Of a stretch of DNA of 5,367 nucleotides, positions 1 through 5,367 are shown in pieces; within the stretch, counting starts at the first letter, position 1; the number at the start of each line of letters is the position of its first letter. The position numbers and the translations under genes are program-made. The notes under the pieces are model-generated. The model saw nothing but the letters and a program-made list of their open reading frames with translations. It searched no databases and was not told the DNA's origin. Source of the DNA: CAYYFV01 sp964451705 (GTDB lineage Bacteria; Patescibacteriota; Gracilibacteria; UBA1369; GCA-2718715); the NCBI GenBank assembly GCA_964451705.1, contig CAYVIV010000036.1, positions 1-5,367 on the forward strand, written 5' to 3'.

Positions 1-275
1 CTCCCCCGCCAGCAGCTCCAGTAACTCAATCTCAACCTCCCACAACTGCTCCAACTCCAGCAGCTGCTCCAGTCACTCAACCACCAGCACCTACACAAGA
101 GCCTACACCTCCAGCAGCTGCTCAAACCCAAACAGCACCAAACCAAGCAACTACCGAAACTGCTCAACCAGCTAGCTCTGGTGGCTCTGGCTCATCTAAT
201 CAACCTGCTAACAACAACCAACCAGCAGCCAACAACCAACCGGCTAATAATCCAGCAAGTACTACTAGCGAATAA
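1..275 (+). CDS. C-terminal part of a Pro/Ala/Thr/Gln/Asn-rich low-complexity protein (5' end outside window)
   Basis: Only the third frame of the + strand is open from the left edge; it gives 90 codons and stops at TAA 273-275. The start lies outside the window. The visible product is entirely low complexity. The first about 55 residues are rich in Pro, Ala, Thr and Gln, with the motif PAA(A)PVTQ recurring. A short Ser/Gly stretch (SSGGSGSS) follows, then an Asn/Gln/Pro/Ala segment (NQPANN-type) and the end PASTTSE. No catalytic motif, membrane segment or LPXTG-like sorting signal is seen. Such tails are common as flexible, often secreted or wall-spanning extensions, so an extracellular protein is likely, but the function cannot be named from the tail. 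The gene converges on the SLH-protein gene across a 43-base gap. Synonymous codons vary between repeats and no stop interrupts the frame, which supports real coding. A repeat-rich non-coding stretch is the less likely alternative. Confidence 0.7.
   Translation, partial: PPPAAPVTQSQPPTTAPTPAAAPVTQPPAPTQEPTPPAAAQTQTAPNQATTETAQPASSGGSGSSNQPANNNQPAANNQPANNPASTTSE
9..140 (+). repeat. Imperfect in-frame repeat encoding PAA(A)PVTQ-type units
   Basis: Three related units begin at 9, 57 and 111, spaced 48 and 54 bases (16 and 18 codons). They read PAAPVTQ, PAAAPVTQ and PAAAQTQ. A 14-base identical stretch, TCCAGCAGCTGCTC, occurs at 56-69 and again at 110-123. Spacing in whole codons fits expansion within a coding sequence. 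More units may lie to the left of the window. Confidence 0.6.
198..257 (+). repeat. Degenerate NQPANN-type codon repeat
   Basis: About 20 codons encode three successive variants of Asn-Gln-Pro-Ala-(Ala)-Asn-Asn near the C-terminus of the partial + strand gene. Pro and Ala codons differ between copies (cct/cca/ccg, gct/gca), so the repeat is kept better in protein than in DNA. Confidence 0.55.
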
Positions 276-318
276 TCTAATCCTTATAGACTTACAGTCT
301 TACAGCCCCCCCAAGCTT

Positions 319-2034
319 TTAGCGATTAGATAAGTAGTTAAACAAAATTATGCAAACCTCAGCTCTAGTGAGGTTTGCTTTTGGGTCTAAATCGATTATT
401 TGCGTGTTCTCCAATAAGTTAAAGGATTCTATAGTAGATAAATAGGGGGAAAACCAGTCGCCAGCAAAATTAGATACTAAAGTAGAGTCTGAATCTAAAG
501 CTAGGTTAAAGATTAAAGTCATCATTTTTAAAAACTCTCCCATAGAAACTGCTTTTTCTGGCATAAACTCATTACCCTCAAAACCTGTAACTACATCCAT
601 ATTCACAGCCATTACTACATATTTGTAAAACCAGTCAGACTCCTTCACATCGACAAAGTCTATACCTACAGGCAATAAACCAACTTCTCCAAAGCGTAAA
701 CTTAGTAAAATCTTCAAAGTCTCAGCGCGCGAAATCTGTTTGTCTGCTAAAAAGAAATTATTTGTAAAACCCTTTACTACAGCTCGTCTATAAAGTTCTG
801 CAACTGCAAAAAACAAATGTGTACCAGGACTTAAATCCACAAAAGGTAAAAAACTATACACCCCAATCTCAAGCACTTCTTCAGCAAATTCAATATCTCC
901 AATCTTAGGGTCTTTTTGAGACTCAATGAGTTGATTATTTTTTTGAATTTGTTGTTCAAGTTTAACTTGTTTTTGCATAAGATCGGCTACCGACTCTAAA
1001 ACCTTATCGATTTGTTCGGCATCTACATGACTTAAATCTAGATTATTCTTATCTAACATAACTACCTCCTGAGATTTAGGCAGGAGTTTATTAATCTGCT
1101 TAACCACTGTAGATGTCAGCTGAGCCTGATCTATCTTAGTACTCACAGACTCTTGCAAAAACTCAACCATTTGGCTTAAATCAACCTGAGAATTAGAAGG
1201 CTCAACCAGTTCCAAAACAGAATCTATTTGTTGCTGCAAACCTTCATCGCGCTGTACAACTGCCTCTTGAATTTCTTGTGCTTCTCTTTGAATCTGTCCT
1301 AGTGAATCCACAAAAAACTCATTCACATCTAACTGAGCCTCGGACTGGGAGTCCAAGATGGTTTGCATTTTCTCAATCACCTCTTGCATGTTCATTGCGA
1401 GATCCTCTTGCGAGACAACATCTGGCAGTGGTTCAACCAAGACTGGTTCTACTACAACTTCGGGTTCCACAAGATCTGGAGCCTGATATGACACCTCTAC
1501 TAAAGGACCCAAAATAGGATACTCAGCATAAATCAGTAAATCTTCTAACAACTCAACATTTGTCTGCTCTAACATCTTTAAGCCAAAACTAAAATCTCTA
1601 TCCACTAAATTGGTCAGTTTCGCAACTACTAAAACATCTATGGTTTGATTGCTAGTACAAGCAAAATTCTCAGTAAAATTAACCCAGCCATTTGCTAGCA
1701 CTCCTCTAGACAATACCAAGTCAGTATTTAAATCAATCAACTCAAAAGATGCAAAGTAACTACTTAAATAGTCTCCATAAGCCTTAAAAGAAATTTCCTC
1801 TATAGTTGAATCTACATTAAAACAGTCAATTTCTAGGCCAATAAAATCTAAATTTTCATTCAAACTAGAAGGGTTTAAAACCACAGCCTGGGAAGCCTGT
1901 GTTAACTGTAGAAACCTAGGAATAGCAGCATGTCCCACTGGCTGACCAGCGAAAATTACAAAAACTATCAACACAACCAAGCAAAGCCACAAGCTTTGCA
2001 AGTTGTAAACTTTAGTTAAAAAACCCTTTTTCAT
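319..2034 (-). CDS. Secreted S-layer-type protein: signal peptide, beta domain, coiled coil, three SLH domains
   Basis: The product has 571 residues and is probably held on the cell surface. It starts MKKGF, has a hydrophobic segment at 14-29 and a likely signal-peptidase site near GHAA (34-37). Residues about 42-160 look like a beta-sandwich module of the kind seen in CPR surface proteins, with Cys71 and Cys126 that could form a disulfide. A Val-Glu-Pro linker (about 185-205) leads into a long Gln/Glu-rich helical region (about 210-375) that looks like a broken coiled coil. Three SLH repeats close the protein: about 396-449 (ISRAE 434-438), 459-511 (FVDV, DWF 467-469, VSMGE 496-500) and 522-569 (DWF 526-528, LTRAE 555-559). 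In known families SLH domains bind pyruvylated wall polysaccharide. The ATG at 2032-2034 is chosen because the signal peptide follows at once; it has no Shine-Dalgarno sequence. Stop is TAA. SLH and export calls are firm, the beta-domain assignment is inference, and the partner or function is unknown. Confidence 0.9.
   Translation of the reverse strand: MKKGFLTKVYNLQSLWLCLVVLIVFVIFAGQPVGHAAIPRFLQLTQASQAVVLNPSSLNENLDFIGLEIDCFNVDSTIEEISFKAYGDYLSSYFASFELIDLNTDLVLSRGVLANGWVNFTENFACTSNQTIDVLVVAKLTNLVDRDFSFGLKMLEQTNVELLEDLLIYAEYPILGPLVEVSYQAPDLVEPEVVVEPVLVEPLPDVVSQEDLAMNMQEVIEKMQTILDSQSEAQLDVNEFFVDSLGQIQREAQEIQEAVVQRDEGLQQQIDSVLELVEPSNSQVDLSQMVEFLQESVSTKIDQAQLTSTVVKQINKLLPKSQEVVMLDKNNLDLSHVDAEQIDKVLESVADLMQKQVKLEQQIQKNNQLIESQKDPKIGDIEFAEEVLEIGVYSFLPFVDLSPGTHLFFAVAELYRRAVVKGFTNNFFLADKQISRAETLKILLSLRFGEVGLLPVGIDFVDVKESDWFYKYVVMAVNMDVVTGFEGNEFMPEKAVSMGEFLKMMTLIFNLALDSDSTLVSNFAGDWFSPYLSTIESFNLLENTQIIDLDPKANLTRAEVCIILFNYLSNR
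352..382 (+). terminator. Terminator-like hairpin for the + strand gene, inside the convergent SLH gene
   Basis: GCAAACCTCA (352-361) pairs perfectly with TGAGGTTTGC (369-378) around a 7-base loop, and TTTT (379-382) follows on the + strand. This is a 10-bp stem with a short T tract, 76 bases after the + strand stop codon. No better hairpin lies in the 43-base gap. The T tract is short and soon broken by GGG, so strength is uncertain. On the - strand the same bases encode A-N-L-T-R-A-E-V-C of the last SLH domain, so chance palindromy of coding sequence is an alternative. The opposite orientation is followed by ATAATTTTG and could at best terminate weakly. Confidence 0.45.
1057..1086 (-). promoter_or_regulatory. 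Possible internal ribosome binding site with in-frame ATG and sequestering hairpin
   Basis: On the - strand a full AGGAGGT (1064-1070) lies four bases before an in-frame ATG (1057-1059, Met326 of the SLH protein). CAGGAG (1066-1071), which contains most of the Shine-Dalgarno core, pairs perfectly with CTCCTG (1081-1086) across a 9-base loop. Starting here would give a 246-residue product without signal peptide, holding the second helical segment and all three SLH domains. GAG GTN is an ordinary way to encode Glu-Val, so chance is a serious alternative. Confidence 0.2.
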
Positions 2035-2041
2035 ATTGCAA

Positions 2042-2061
2042 ATTATATATAAACAATTATA
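2042..2061 (-). promoter_or_regulatory. Candidate -10 boxes for the SLH gene
   Basis: Two perfect TATAAT hexamers occur on the - strand, at 2056-2061 and 2042-2047, in the 69-base gap before the SLH gene. The upstream box would give a leader of about 15 bases; the downstream one would start transcription at or next to the ATG. No good -35 hexamer is seen at 16-18 bases from either, and the gap is so AT-rich that chance matches are likely. I see no convincing terminator for the upstream deacylase gene in this gap. Confidence 0.4.
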
Positions 2062-2103
2062 TAAAATAAGCTAATAAATAAAAGCTAAAACTAAAACAAG
2101 AAC

Positions 2104-3081
2104 CTACATTTTGATTTTCACAAGCTCAAATTTCTTATTGCTTAGAGCTTCTTTTTCTAAATCTAAAGATTCCTCTAGCGGTTTGGCACCAACTAAATGC
2201 ATAAATTTCTCGCCTTTAACTGCCATACTCGACTCCAGCCTTCCTAAAACCCAACCATCCATAATAGAGTGAAACTGAGTTTGCTTTAAAGTCCTAGGGT
2301 TAATGACAGAGGCCAAAAGCTGACCCTTTTTAATGCTAGCACCAAGTGCAACATGAAACTTGAGAATTCCAGTCACTCTGGATTTCACAGCTACTCTAGA
2401 TTGCAACACATCTGGCTTTTTTAAATGGCAGACACCTGGATACATTTTATAGTATCTCAGAGTTTGCATAACACCATTTAAAGCAGTATCTAAATGCTCT
2501 CGGTTAGCAACCTGCTTGCCACCAGACTCTACAGTGATTACCGGAATGTTATACTTCTTATTTAAAAAGTCAGATAACATTCCACTCATGGGTTTACGAA
2601 AGTAAGCAAAGTCAGCACCATAGGCCTTAAGCAAATCCATCGCCTTAGAATTTTGGGCATCTAGTCTCGCATGCGGCATTAACATAACTTGCTTACCGGA
2701 GTCATGAAAATCGATCAAATAATCTACCTTAGAAAAAACCTGCTTTTCTAGTTTGCTAAACAAATCACGTAGCTCTGGACTTTGATTCTTGACCTTAAAA
2801 GATCTATTCAAGTCGTTATCGCCACAGTTACGCTCTAAAAATCTAGCACCCAAAGTGTTTAAAACAGGAATCACAATAATCTCGCCAGCCAAGTTGGTTT
2901 CTAAACTCAAAAGCTTAGCATACTCTATAAACTCATTCAGAAAGACCATTCCAAAAACTTCATTACCATGTACTCCCCCAGTTAAACACAGGGTTTTACC
3001 TGGCTTGCTGCCTTTAAATTTTACTATAGGAATAGAAATCTTCTGCAGTCCAATCTGACTTTGAATGTATGTAATATCCAA
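2104..3081 (-). CDS. Succinylglutamate desuccinylase/aspartoacylase family zinc deacylase (M14-like)
   Basis: The 325-residue product carries the family's landmarks in order. GGVHGNE (35-41) supplies zinc ligands His38 and Glu41, GDNDLNRSF (87-95) gives the Asn-Arg substrate-binding motif, DFHD (124-127) the third zinc ligand His126, and VESGG (184-188) the likely catalytic Glu185. Residues about 228-298 resemble the small C-terminal beta-barrel common in predicted deacylases of this group (COG3608 type), including LGASIKKGQLL. No signal peptide is seen, so it is probably cytosolic. Members cleave N-acyl amino acids or related amides, but the motifs do not fix the substrate, so neither astE nor aspA is assigned. 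The start is TTG at 3079-3081: an in-frame TAA lies 12 bases upstream and the next ATG (Met45) would remove the zinc site. No Shine-Dalgarno sequence precedes it. Stop is TAG. It lies 39 bases after the aminopeptidase gene on the same strand, which fits a shared role in amino-acid salvage. Confidence 0.88.
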   Translation of the reverse strand: MDITYIQSQIGLQKISIPIVKFKGSKPGKTLCLTGGVHGNEVFGMVFLNEFIEYAKLLSLETNLAGEIIVIPVLNTLGARFLERNCGDNDLNRSFKVKNQSPELRDLFSKLEKQVFSKVDYLIDFHDSGKQVMLMPHARLDAQNSKAMDLLKAYGADFAYFRKPMSGMLSDFLNKKYNIPVITVESGGKQVANREHLDTALNGVMQTLRYYKMYPGVCHLKKPDVLQSRVAVKSRVTGILKFHVALGASIKKGQLLASVINPRTLKQTQFHSIMDGWVLGRLESSMAVKGEKFMHLVGAKPLEESLDLEKEALSNKKFELVKIKM

Positions 3082-3102
3082 ACTAAAACTTTAAATCTTA
3101 GT

Positions 3103-3131
3103 ATTATACTACATTTTTGACTACAAATAAA
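3103..3131 (-). promoter_or_regulatory. Candidate promoter for the deacylase gene
   Basis: A perfect TATAAT (3103-3108, - strand) lies in the 39-base gap between the aminopeptidase stop and the TTG start. A weak -35 match, TTTATT (3126-3131), is 17 bases upstream, within the last codons of the aminopeptidase gene. Transcription would begin about 15 bases before the TTG. The -10 box is the centre of a 13-base palindrome, TAGTAT-A-ATACTA (3099-3111). Read-through from the aminopeptidase gene is equally possible, since no terminator is visible between the two. Confidence 0.4.
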
Positions 3132-5367
3132 GTCTTTCGTATTCTCGCATAGCATTCGGGGATCCTTTGATAATTCGCGTAATAGTATTGTAAACGCTTG
3201 GATGCTTAGCTTGCTCTAAGTGTTTCTGTACATCCAAAAGCACTTTAATCAGCTCACTTGCATGTTCCAACTCGACCTTGTCTATATTGCCAAATACCTT
3301 TAGCAATCTACCAGTAGAGTGCTCATTAATTTTAGCTAGTTGCAAAATTTTCTCTGCCAAATATTCGCGACCTTCCTTTGTTAATAAGGAGTTTTTTTGG
3401 TTATAAGCAAAGGCTACCAACAAACCTCTTTGGTCGTTAGCTTGGTCGATTCTAAAATATTCACAAGCCTCAATCTTCTTAATAATCTGCAAGTGATCTA
3501 CTGAATTATTTGCTGCCACAGCATACAAAAATGTCTCCCAGGCCACCAAGTTATCTTTGGCATATTCATATTCCTTATCTAAAATTTGCATCTTGTCTGG
3601 GGCAGTTGAGTTTAAATACAGACTAAATGCCCTCAAGCGTCCAGAAGCCGAAGCAGCAGTTAAATACTGATCTCTAATTAAATCCCAAACCCAATCACAA
3701 TCCAGTTCTGCCAAAATCCCCAAAGCTAAATTTGCAACAGCACGGGCCTTAATTTCTGCTGCTTTTTTCTCAACCAAAGCACCGCCAAATGTTTTAGTAC
3801 TATAACGCAAGTAAATTTCTCTGAGTCTATCTGTATACTTGCTGGCAATTGCCTTGCGTATTTTTTTATTTAAAAAATAAAGTTTATCAAACTTAAACTT
3901 ATAGTCTAAATCCTCTACAGATTCAAAGTTTACCAAATCAACTGTTCCAAGCTCTACTCTTAAATCATCATTCGCAAGCAGGTCCATATATAAATCTATA
4001 TATTCAGGATCGACCTCGGCATTTTCATCTTTGAGTAACTTTAATTTCAAATTTTCGCTCAAAGTATAAAAAGCCATATATCGTGAACAAACATCATTAT
4101 CATTACGGGCCAAAAACTCCAATTGCTCGACTGTATAAGTACTGTGCACACGCGCAAATACAGAAAAATTTCTATTATAAGACACCACTCTAGGTTCCGG
4201 AACATCTTCAAAACTCAGCTCAAAATTTTCTGTATCTATCCAAAAGGTTTTCTCTGCAATATCTTCCCCTTGCTCATTCAACAAGCCAATTGTAAATGGA
4301 AACTGCCACGAAGACTGCTTAAATCCGCTTTGGGAACCTTTAATTATCAAAAGTTTCTTTTCTGCATCGTAAGTACTACTTACAGAAATTTTAGGGTACG
4401 AAGCCTGCTTTAACCATGCCTCTGCCATATCCGACAAGTCTTCCCCCAAAATCTCACTCATGCACTCCACCCACTGACTTCGCGAAGCATTCGAGTGCTT
4501 GAATCTAGTATGATATAGCTCTAGCGCTTCTACAAATTTTTCTTTACCCAGTCTAGTTTCGACCATACGCACAAATTCTGGAGCTTTTACATAAGTTACA
4601 CCGGTAATCAACTCGTTTGGGTCATTAAAACCAACCGGCTCAATTGGCATAGCAGTCACAGAATCATCACCAGCAAACGTACCGGTTGTCGGTGCCAAAA
4701 AGCCAAGTACACAAGAGAGCCTATTGTAGTCCTGGCCTAACAAAAAGTTGGAGTACTCCTGCTCTATAAAAACAGTCACAGCTTCGTTTAACCAAATCTC
4801 AAAGGGTGAACGTCCTGTAACTTCACTACCATTTAAATTATGATAAAACTCATGCACCTTAACAGCAATCAGGTATTCAAAACCCCCATCTGTCATGTCT
4901 TTAAAAGGCATAATCCTATTCATAGTAATCGTAGTGTTACCTACATTTTCCATGCCACCAAAGTCACTATTTTGCATGCCAATTTCTCTATAAACAGTAC
5001 CTGTATATTTGTAACCAAAGTGCAAATCAGCTGCTAATTCCTGAATTTGCTGTCTAATCTCGCTTAAATCTGCAGCTTGTTTTTTGAGTTCTTCTCTTTT
5101 ATCTATCAAATCCTTAATTTGCAAACTAGTATCCATGTTTCGGTAACGATCTTTCCCGGTAAACAAATAAACCCACATTACACAGTCATGCAAAACCTCC
5201 AGAGCTTGATTAGCTGCAGCTTCATCTGAGTCTGGTGGCACTAGCAACTCCAAATTAAAACTATCGCCATTTGGATACTCAAATTCTCGCACAAATGTTC
5301 TATAAGTCCCAACGCCCAAAAAGAATAAGTAAGTAGCCATCGGCGTTACAGAATTTTCATAAACTAC
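3121..5367 (-). CDS. pepN: PepN-type M1 aminopeptidase, N-terminus outside window
   Basis: This zinc aminopeptidase removes N-terminal residues from peptides; E. coli PepN is cytosolic. The frame stays open to the right edge: nine codons (VVYENSVTP) precede the ATG at 5340, and the following MATYLFFLGVGTY matches the end of the M1 N-terminal beta domain. The ATG at 5340 is therefore internal and roughly 150-170 residues are missing. Numbering from it: GGMEN (128-132) is the exopeptidase motif; HEFYH (163-167) with Glu186 exactly 18 residues on is the zinc site; Tyr250 in TYVKAPEF fits the catalytic tyrosine. Residues about 315-400 match the PepN Ig-like domain, and about 400-739 its helical C-terminal domain, including a segment like PepN's around FRIDQANDQRGLL (629-641). 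This full domain order separates it from shorter M1 types. An insertion of about 47 residues (about 60-106) is unusual. Stop is TAG. The deacylase gene follows 39 bases on. Confidence 0.93.
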   Translation of the reverse strand, partial: VVYENSVTPMATYLFFLGVGTYRTFVREFEYPNGDSFNLELLVPPDSDEAAANQALEVLHDCVMWVYLFTGKDRYRNMDTSLQIKDLIDKREELKKQAADLSEIRQQIQELAADLHFGYKYTGTVYREIGMQNSDFGGMENVGNTTITMNRIMPFKDMTDGGFEYLIAVKVHEFYHNLNGSEVTGRSPFEIWLNEAVTVFIEQEYSNFLLGQDYNRLSCVLGFLAPTTGTFAGDDSVTAMPIEPVGFNDPNELITGVTYVKAPEFVRMVETRLGKEKFVEALELYHTRFKHSNASRSQWVECMSEILGEDLSDMAEAWLKQASYPKISVSSTYDAEKKLLIIKGSQSGFKQSSWQFPFTIGLLNEQGEDIAEKTFWIDTENFELSFEDVPEPRVVSYNRNFSVFARVHSTYTVEQLEFLARNDNDVCSRYMAFYTLSENLKLKLLKDENAEVDPEYIDLYMDLLANDDLRVELGTVDLVNFESVEDLDYKFKFDKLYFLNKKIRKAIASKYTDRLREIYLRYSTKTFGGALVEKKAAEIKARAVANLALGILAELDCDWVWDLIRDQYLTAASASGRLRAFSLYLNSTAPDKMQILDKEYEYAKDNLVAWETFLYAVAANNSVDHLQIIKKIEACEYFRIDQANDQRGLLVAFAYNQKNSLLTKEGREYLAEKILQLAKINEHSTGRLLKVFGNIDKVELEHASELIKVLLDVQKHLEQAKHPSVYNTITRIIKGSPNAMREYERLYL
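5020..5172 (-). other. Charged helical insertion in the PepN catalytic region
   Basis: Residues about 57-107 (counted from the ATG at 5340) separate VMW from FGYKY. In E. coli PepN, as I recall its sequence, the matching Trp and Phe-Gly are only about five residues apart; from Phe-Gly to GxMEN both proteins then run 25 residues without a gap. The insert is rich in Lys, Glu, Asp, Gln and Leu (for example IDKREELKKQAADLSEI) and looks like a helix pair or short coiled coil. Confidence 0.6.

Noticed and set aside
291..312. Tandem CTTACAG (291-297, 299-305) followed by a run of seven C
   Set aside because: Two short copies and a homopolymer in a 43-base gap are within chance. The C run might be an assembly length error but affects no reading frame.
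1278..1517. Open frame on the + strand opposite the SLH gene
   Set aside because: It is antisense to a well-supported coiled-coil coding region and its translation shows no domain or start signal.
2035..2103. Terminator between the deacylase and SLH genes
   Set aside because: The gap has AT-rich direct repeats (TTTTAGTTTTAGC, TTAGC twice) but no stable GC-containing hairpin with a T tract.
2789..3058. Open frame on the + strand opposite the deacylase gene
   Set aside because: It lies opposite the conserved zinc-site coding region and has no recognisable protein features.
4123..5037. Two short + strand open frames (4123-4413 and 4840-5037)
   Set aside because: Both are antisense to conserved PepN domains and show no plausible protein character.
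5170..5205. GGAGG followed by ATG on the - strand within pepN
   Set aside because: The ATG is out of frame and meets a stop after three codons. The GGAGG simply encodes Glu-Val, which also weakens the internal-start idea in the SLH gene.
319..5367. Alternative genetic code with UGA as glycine (Gracilibacteria/Absconditabacteria)
   Set aside because: All four visible stops are TAA or TAG, which would fit, but more than 1,600 codons of clearly homologous protein contain no in-frame TGA, whereas recoded genomes use it as sense. Four stops are too few to argue from.
1..5367. tRNA, CRISPR array, insertion sequence or phage/defence module
   Set aside because: No cloverleaf-like segment, regularly spaced repeat, transposase motif or terminal inverted repeat was recognised on either strand by eye.

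Overview
The window is AT-rich and densely coded. It looks like chromosomal DNA from an uncultured bacterium with a surface (S-) layer. Four coding regions are supported. One short partial gene on the + strand converges on three consecutive genes on the - strand. No RNA gene, insertion sequence, CRISPR array or attachment site was seen. The three-SLH surface protein, the surface-type beta domain, the compact layout and the AT bias resemble Patescibacteria (CPR) of the Peregrinibacteria kind. That is only an inference: there is no rRNA or marker gene here, and other SLH-bearing phyla cannot be excluded. The long - strand genes read through in the standard code with no in-frame TGA, which argues against the UGA=Gly code of Gracilibacteria and Absconditabacteria.

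Layout, left to right. Positions 1-275 (+) hold the last 90 codons of a gene whose product ends in a Pro/Ala/Thr/Gln- then Asn-rich low-complexity tail. The intergenic gap is only 43 bases. The best + strand terminator-like hairpin (352-382) lies inside the 3' end of the convergent gene. Positions 319-2034 (-) encode a secreted 571-residue protein: signal peptide, beta-sandwich-like domain, acidic Pro-Glu-Val linker, coiled coil and three C-terminal SLH domains. Positions 2104-3081 (-) encode a zinc deacylase of the succinylglutamate desuccinylase/aspartoacylase (M14-like) family, with a TTG start. Positions 3121 to the right edge (-) encode a PepN-type M1 aminopeptidase whose N-terminus lies outside the window.

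The aminopeptidase and deacylase genes are 39 bases apart on one strand and may be co-transcribed, although a consensus -10 box sits in the gap. Together they suggest peptide and N-acyl-amino-acid breakdown, i.e. amino-acid salvage. The SLH gene follows after 69 very AT-rich bases with its own candidate promoter and is probably a separate cell-surface function. Neither complete gene start has a recognisable Shine-Dalgarno sequence.

Most worth a second look: a roughly 47-residue helical insertion in the PepN catalytic region; the terminator hairpin that doubles as SLH coding sequence; a perfect AGGAGGT plus ATG inside the SLH gene, behind a small hairpin that could hide it; and the degenerate binding motifs of the SLH repeats. 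No clear new multi-gene system is visible.
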